From contig JAXRKP010000107.1 in the NCBI GenBank assembly GCA_037039925.1, forward strand, positions 236,001 to 300,000: DNA of 64,000 bases, in the 5' to 3' direction. A program made the translations under genes and the position numbers. The stretch comes from Doris montereyensis. Its lineage: Eukaryota > Mollusca > Gastropoda > Nudibranchia > Dorididae. The notes below the pieces were generated by a model. It saw only the letters and a program-made list of their open reading frames with translations, searched no databases and had not been told where the DNA came from. This document shows, piece by piece, positions 61,300 to 64,000 of this stretch; positions within the stretch are counted from its first letter, which is position 1, and each line of letters starts with the position of its first letter.

Positions 61300-61868
61300 A
61301 TTAAAGACCAAAGAGAAGCCTGTGAAAGGAGATCATGTTACAATTTTATTTATAACATCTTTCCTTCATAAAATGTAATTAAAGACAAGTACTACAAGTA
61401 CTAGGTATGATAATGATCCAGTAAATCTCAATCTTTTCTCAAATGGACTGATCCCAAAATACAATTTTATGGTGAATAACTGAAGCCATTAATGGTAATG
61501 GATCTCGGCACTGTTCAGCATTGATGTTGAATGGACCTCTGCATTATTCATCATTATTGATGAATAATGGTCCTCCTCCACATGTTCTCAGTTAATGACG
61601 AATAGATCTTGTAATAATTCATAAATTATAATGTATTGGGGTTACATTGCTATTATTTGACATGTATTAGTATTTATTTTTTCCCCTGGTATTGACAATT
61701 AAAGCTGTCCCTACATCGCCGCTCTCTCCCCTCTCTCTCTTCTTCTTCTACACGTCTGAAATTGGAGTGGCCTCGGGAGGTCACAGCACCGCACATTCAT
61801 TCATCCGCCATTGGCAGCGATTTCCTTGAATGATGATATATTAATAGGTGGTGTGTGTGTGTGTGAGT
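61300..61868 (-). promoter_or_regulatory. Upstream region of ACOX-C (inferred)
   Basis: No gene seen. It is moderately AT-rich, then more GC-rich at 61700-61820 with 'ccgccattggcagcg', which contains an inverted CCAAT box (ATTGG) on the + strand. A promoter or non-coding first exon here is inferred from position only. Confidence 0.3.
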
Positions 61869-61986
<118 letters not shown>

Positions 61987-62052
61987 AAGAAGAGGGAGTC
62001 ATTAGAGAGAAAGAAACACAAAAACTGAAATACAAAGAAAGACTTTCGAGAC

Positions 62053-62167
<115 letters not shown>

Positions 62168-62312
62168 AAGAGAGAGAGAGATAGAAGGGTGGGGACGGAG
62201 ACATGTGGGAGAAAGAAGCACAAAACTTAGGTAGATAGACAGTGAGAGACGGAAAATGAACCTCAGAGAGAGAGTCAGGGGGGGGGGGGGGGGGGTTCGT
62301 CATCCCTATTCG

Positions 62313-62442
62313 GCCATACAAAAATGATGAATATCATTTTTTTTTTTATCTCAGGTATTTTGTCATTAACATCTAATGGCGGCCATACAAAAATGAATAT
62401 CATTTTTTTTCTATCTCAGGTATTTGTCATTAATATCTAATG
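62313..62442. repeat. Tandem duplication of about 66 bp
   Basis: Two copies from 'cggccatacaaaaatga' to 'cattaa(c/t)atctaatgg', with a T run of different length in each. Confidence 0.88.
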
Positions 62443-63640
62443 GTGAATAGTCAATTCTATAATAAAACATAATTGAAAGAAAGATTCAGCCTTACACTAT
62501 AGCCCAAAGGGTCTAGACTCTAGTTCTAGGTTCAATTTCTAATGCTAGCTTTTGTGCCACTTGAAGAGAAGTCATGTTACATCATAACCTTTTGAAACAA
62601 CATGTAAATTGTTGCTGTATAGAGCTAGAATTTAGATCTAATCTAGATCTCTAGATATCTGGAATGGGGTCTTGAAAATCTAAGAATAATTATAAAGGCC
62701 TACATCTAACTAGATTTTAGCTAGAATAGAATAGAGATTTGGAGAGCCAGAACCTCCTCTCCTCCCAACCCTTCCCCTCCCCCAGTCAAGGTTAGGTCAA
62801 TCCACCTTCCCCAGATCATCCCAACATAAATCACACCTTTCGCAGATCATCCCAACATAAATCAGACCTTCCTTGTGCCCAGCCCAATTATCAACGAAGT
62901 CCTCCCAAAAGGCATGATATGAAGGTTTATCTCCAGACCAGGCTATGATATAGGACAGAGTCTACTATCTAGATTTAGATCGAGTAATTTAATAAAAATT
63001 TACGATTTTACAAGTTTTGAGATTTGCCTTGATCTGTGAATCCTGTAGGTTTGTTTTAGTCCGAACTCTTGACAACTTGATGGGAGAGCAGGAGGATTGA
63101 CTGTGCCTCGAAACTGATTCTTCAATGTTTATAAAATCTAAATCCCCCAAAGTGAAACAACATCAATGAGTTTACAGATTTCTAGATTCAAGTTTGAGAT
63201 CGAACTAGCCTCTTGATCATGAGATTTAGATCTAGACTAGATTTAATTAGAACTATGAACGTGCTACATTCATAGATCTAGATCATCTAAGTGCTCGAGT
63301 TCGTTTACAAAACTTAGCACCCTTGAACTTTGCCCTCTCCTCGATCAAAGGTAGCTGAAAGGACTGCATATTCTTCCAAATGTGATACAAAGAAATATCT
63401 TCCATAACCGTGGTGTAGAAGAACTGTTAGTACATGTACAATGTATTAATATTTTTGTGTTTTGGGTTAGTATTTAGGGGGCGGAGTGTTCTTTGTTGGT
63501 TGTTTGTTGTTTTTGTTTGCTCTGAGGTTGGGTTGGGTGTTTGTTTTTGTTGTCACCGTTGCAATTGTTCTCTTGATCTTGTTTTTGTTGTTTTGTTCTT
63601 TGGGTTTGTTTTTAGGGTTCTTCTTCTTATTAGTATTATT
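62443..63640. other. No gene seen; AGATCT-rich
   Basis: AT-rich sequence with repeated overlapping 'tagatctagatct'-like motifs at 62620-62720 and 63185-63290. A short imperfect direct repeat ('cagatcatcccaacataaatca') lies near 62812-62866; nothing else was recognised. Confidence 0.6.
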
Positions 63641-63642
63641 AT

Positions 63643-63939
<297 letters not shown>

Positions 63940-64000
63940 CAGTATTACCATCATTATTATTTTATTTTATTTTTCGCCTGCTTTTTCTTCTTCTTCTTTT

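Overview
This is an AT-rich animal genomic window, with introns, tRNA-derived SINEs, non-LTR retrotransposon pieces, a Tc1/mariner fragment and many micro- and minisatellites. The repeat style (long GA, TA and G runs, and short interspersed elements with a 3' motif like 'tagactataaatcc') resembles a marine mollusc, probably a gastropod. That assignment is inference; only 'animal, probably lophotrochozoan' is firm. No prokaryotic genes, rRNA, credible complete tRNA gene or CRISPR array is visible.

The only host gene family is peroxisomal acyl-CoA oxidase (ACOX1 type), present as three relatives. ACOX-A enters from the left on the + strand, and only its last codons are inside (1-42). ACOX-B runs on the + strand from 9025 to 32462 in 14 exons. 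It keeps all splice sites but has frame disruptions in exons 2/3, 5, 6, 10 and 12 and a stop just before the targeting signal, so it reads as a decaying pseudogene. ACOX-C runs on the - strand from 61285 to 41177 in 14 exons with the same intron positions and phases. It encodes about 667 residues ending in Ala-Arg-Leu, a peroxisomal targeting signal (PTS1). It is the only copy likely to make a peroxisomal enzyme, but it shares one exon-10 frame break with ACOX-B. B and C are convergent.

Layout: 1-8870 is the 3' flank of ACOX-A, and it is duplicated at about 32430-40172 as the 3' flank of ACOX-B. The implied tandem unit is about 32.4 kb. 9025-32462 is ACOX-B. Its 8.8 kb first intron holds purine-rich and GA tracts, a 29-base G run, a GC-rich island with an iterated motif, a 1.2 kb array of a 21-bp unit and a + strand LINE remnant. 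Later introns hold 52-bp and 40-bp arrays, SINEs and a 2.4 kb reverse LINE. 41177-61285 is ACOX-C. Its introns hold a 1.5 kb array of a 37-bp unit, SINE and LINE pieces and a second, 5'-end-containing LINE fragment of the same family as the one in ACOX-B. 61300-64000 is mostly GA and AGT microsatellite.

The most notable signals are: independent loss of the PTS1 end in copies A and B; a frame break at the identical position in exon 10 of B and C; a sharp identity step inside exon 9 that suggests gene conversion between B and C; and a duplicate at 13.9-14.9 kb in which 21-bp repeat units appear to have overwritten unique sequence.
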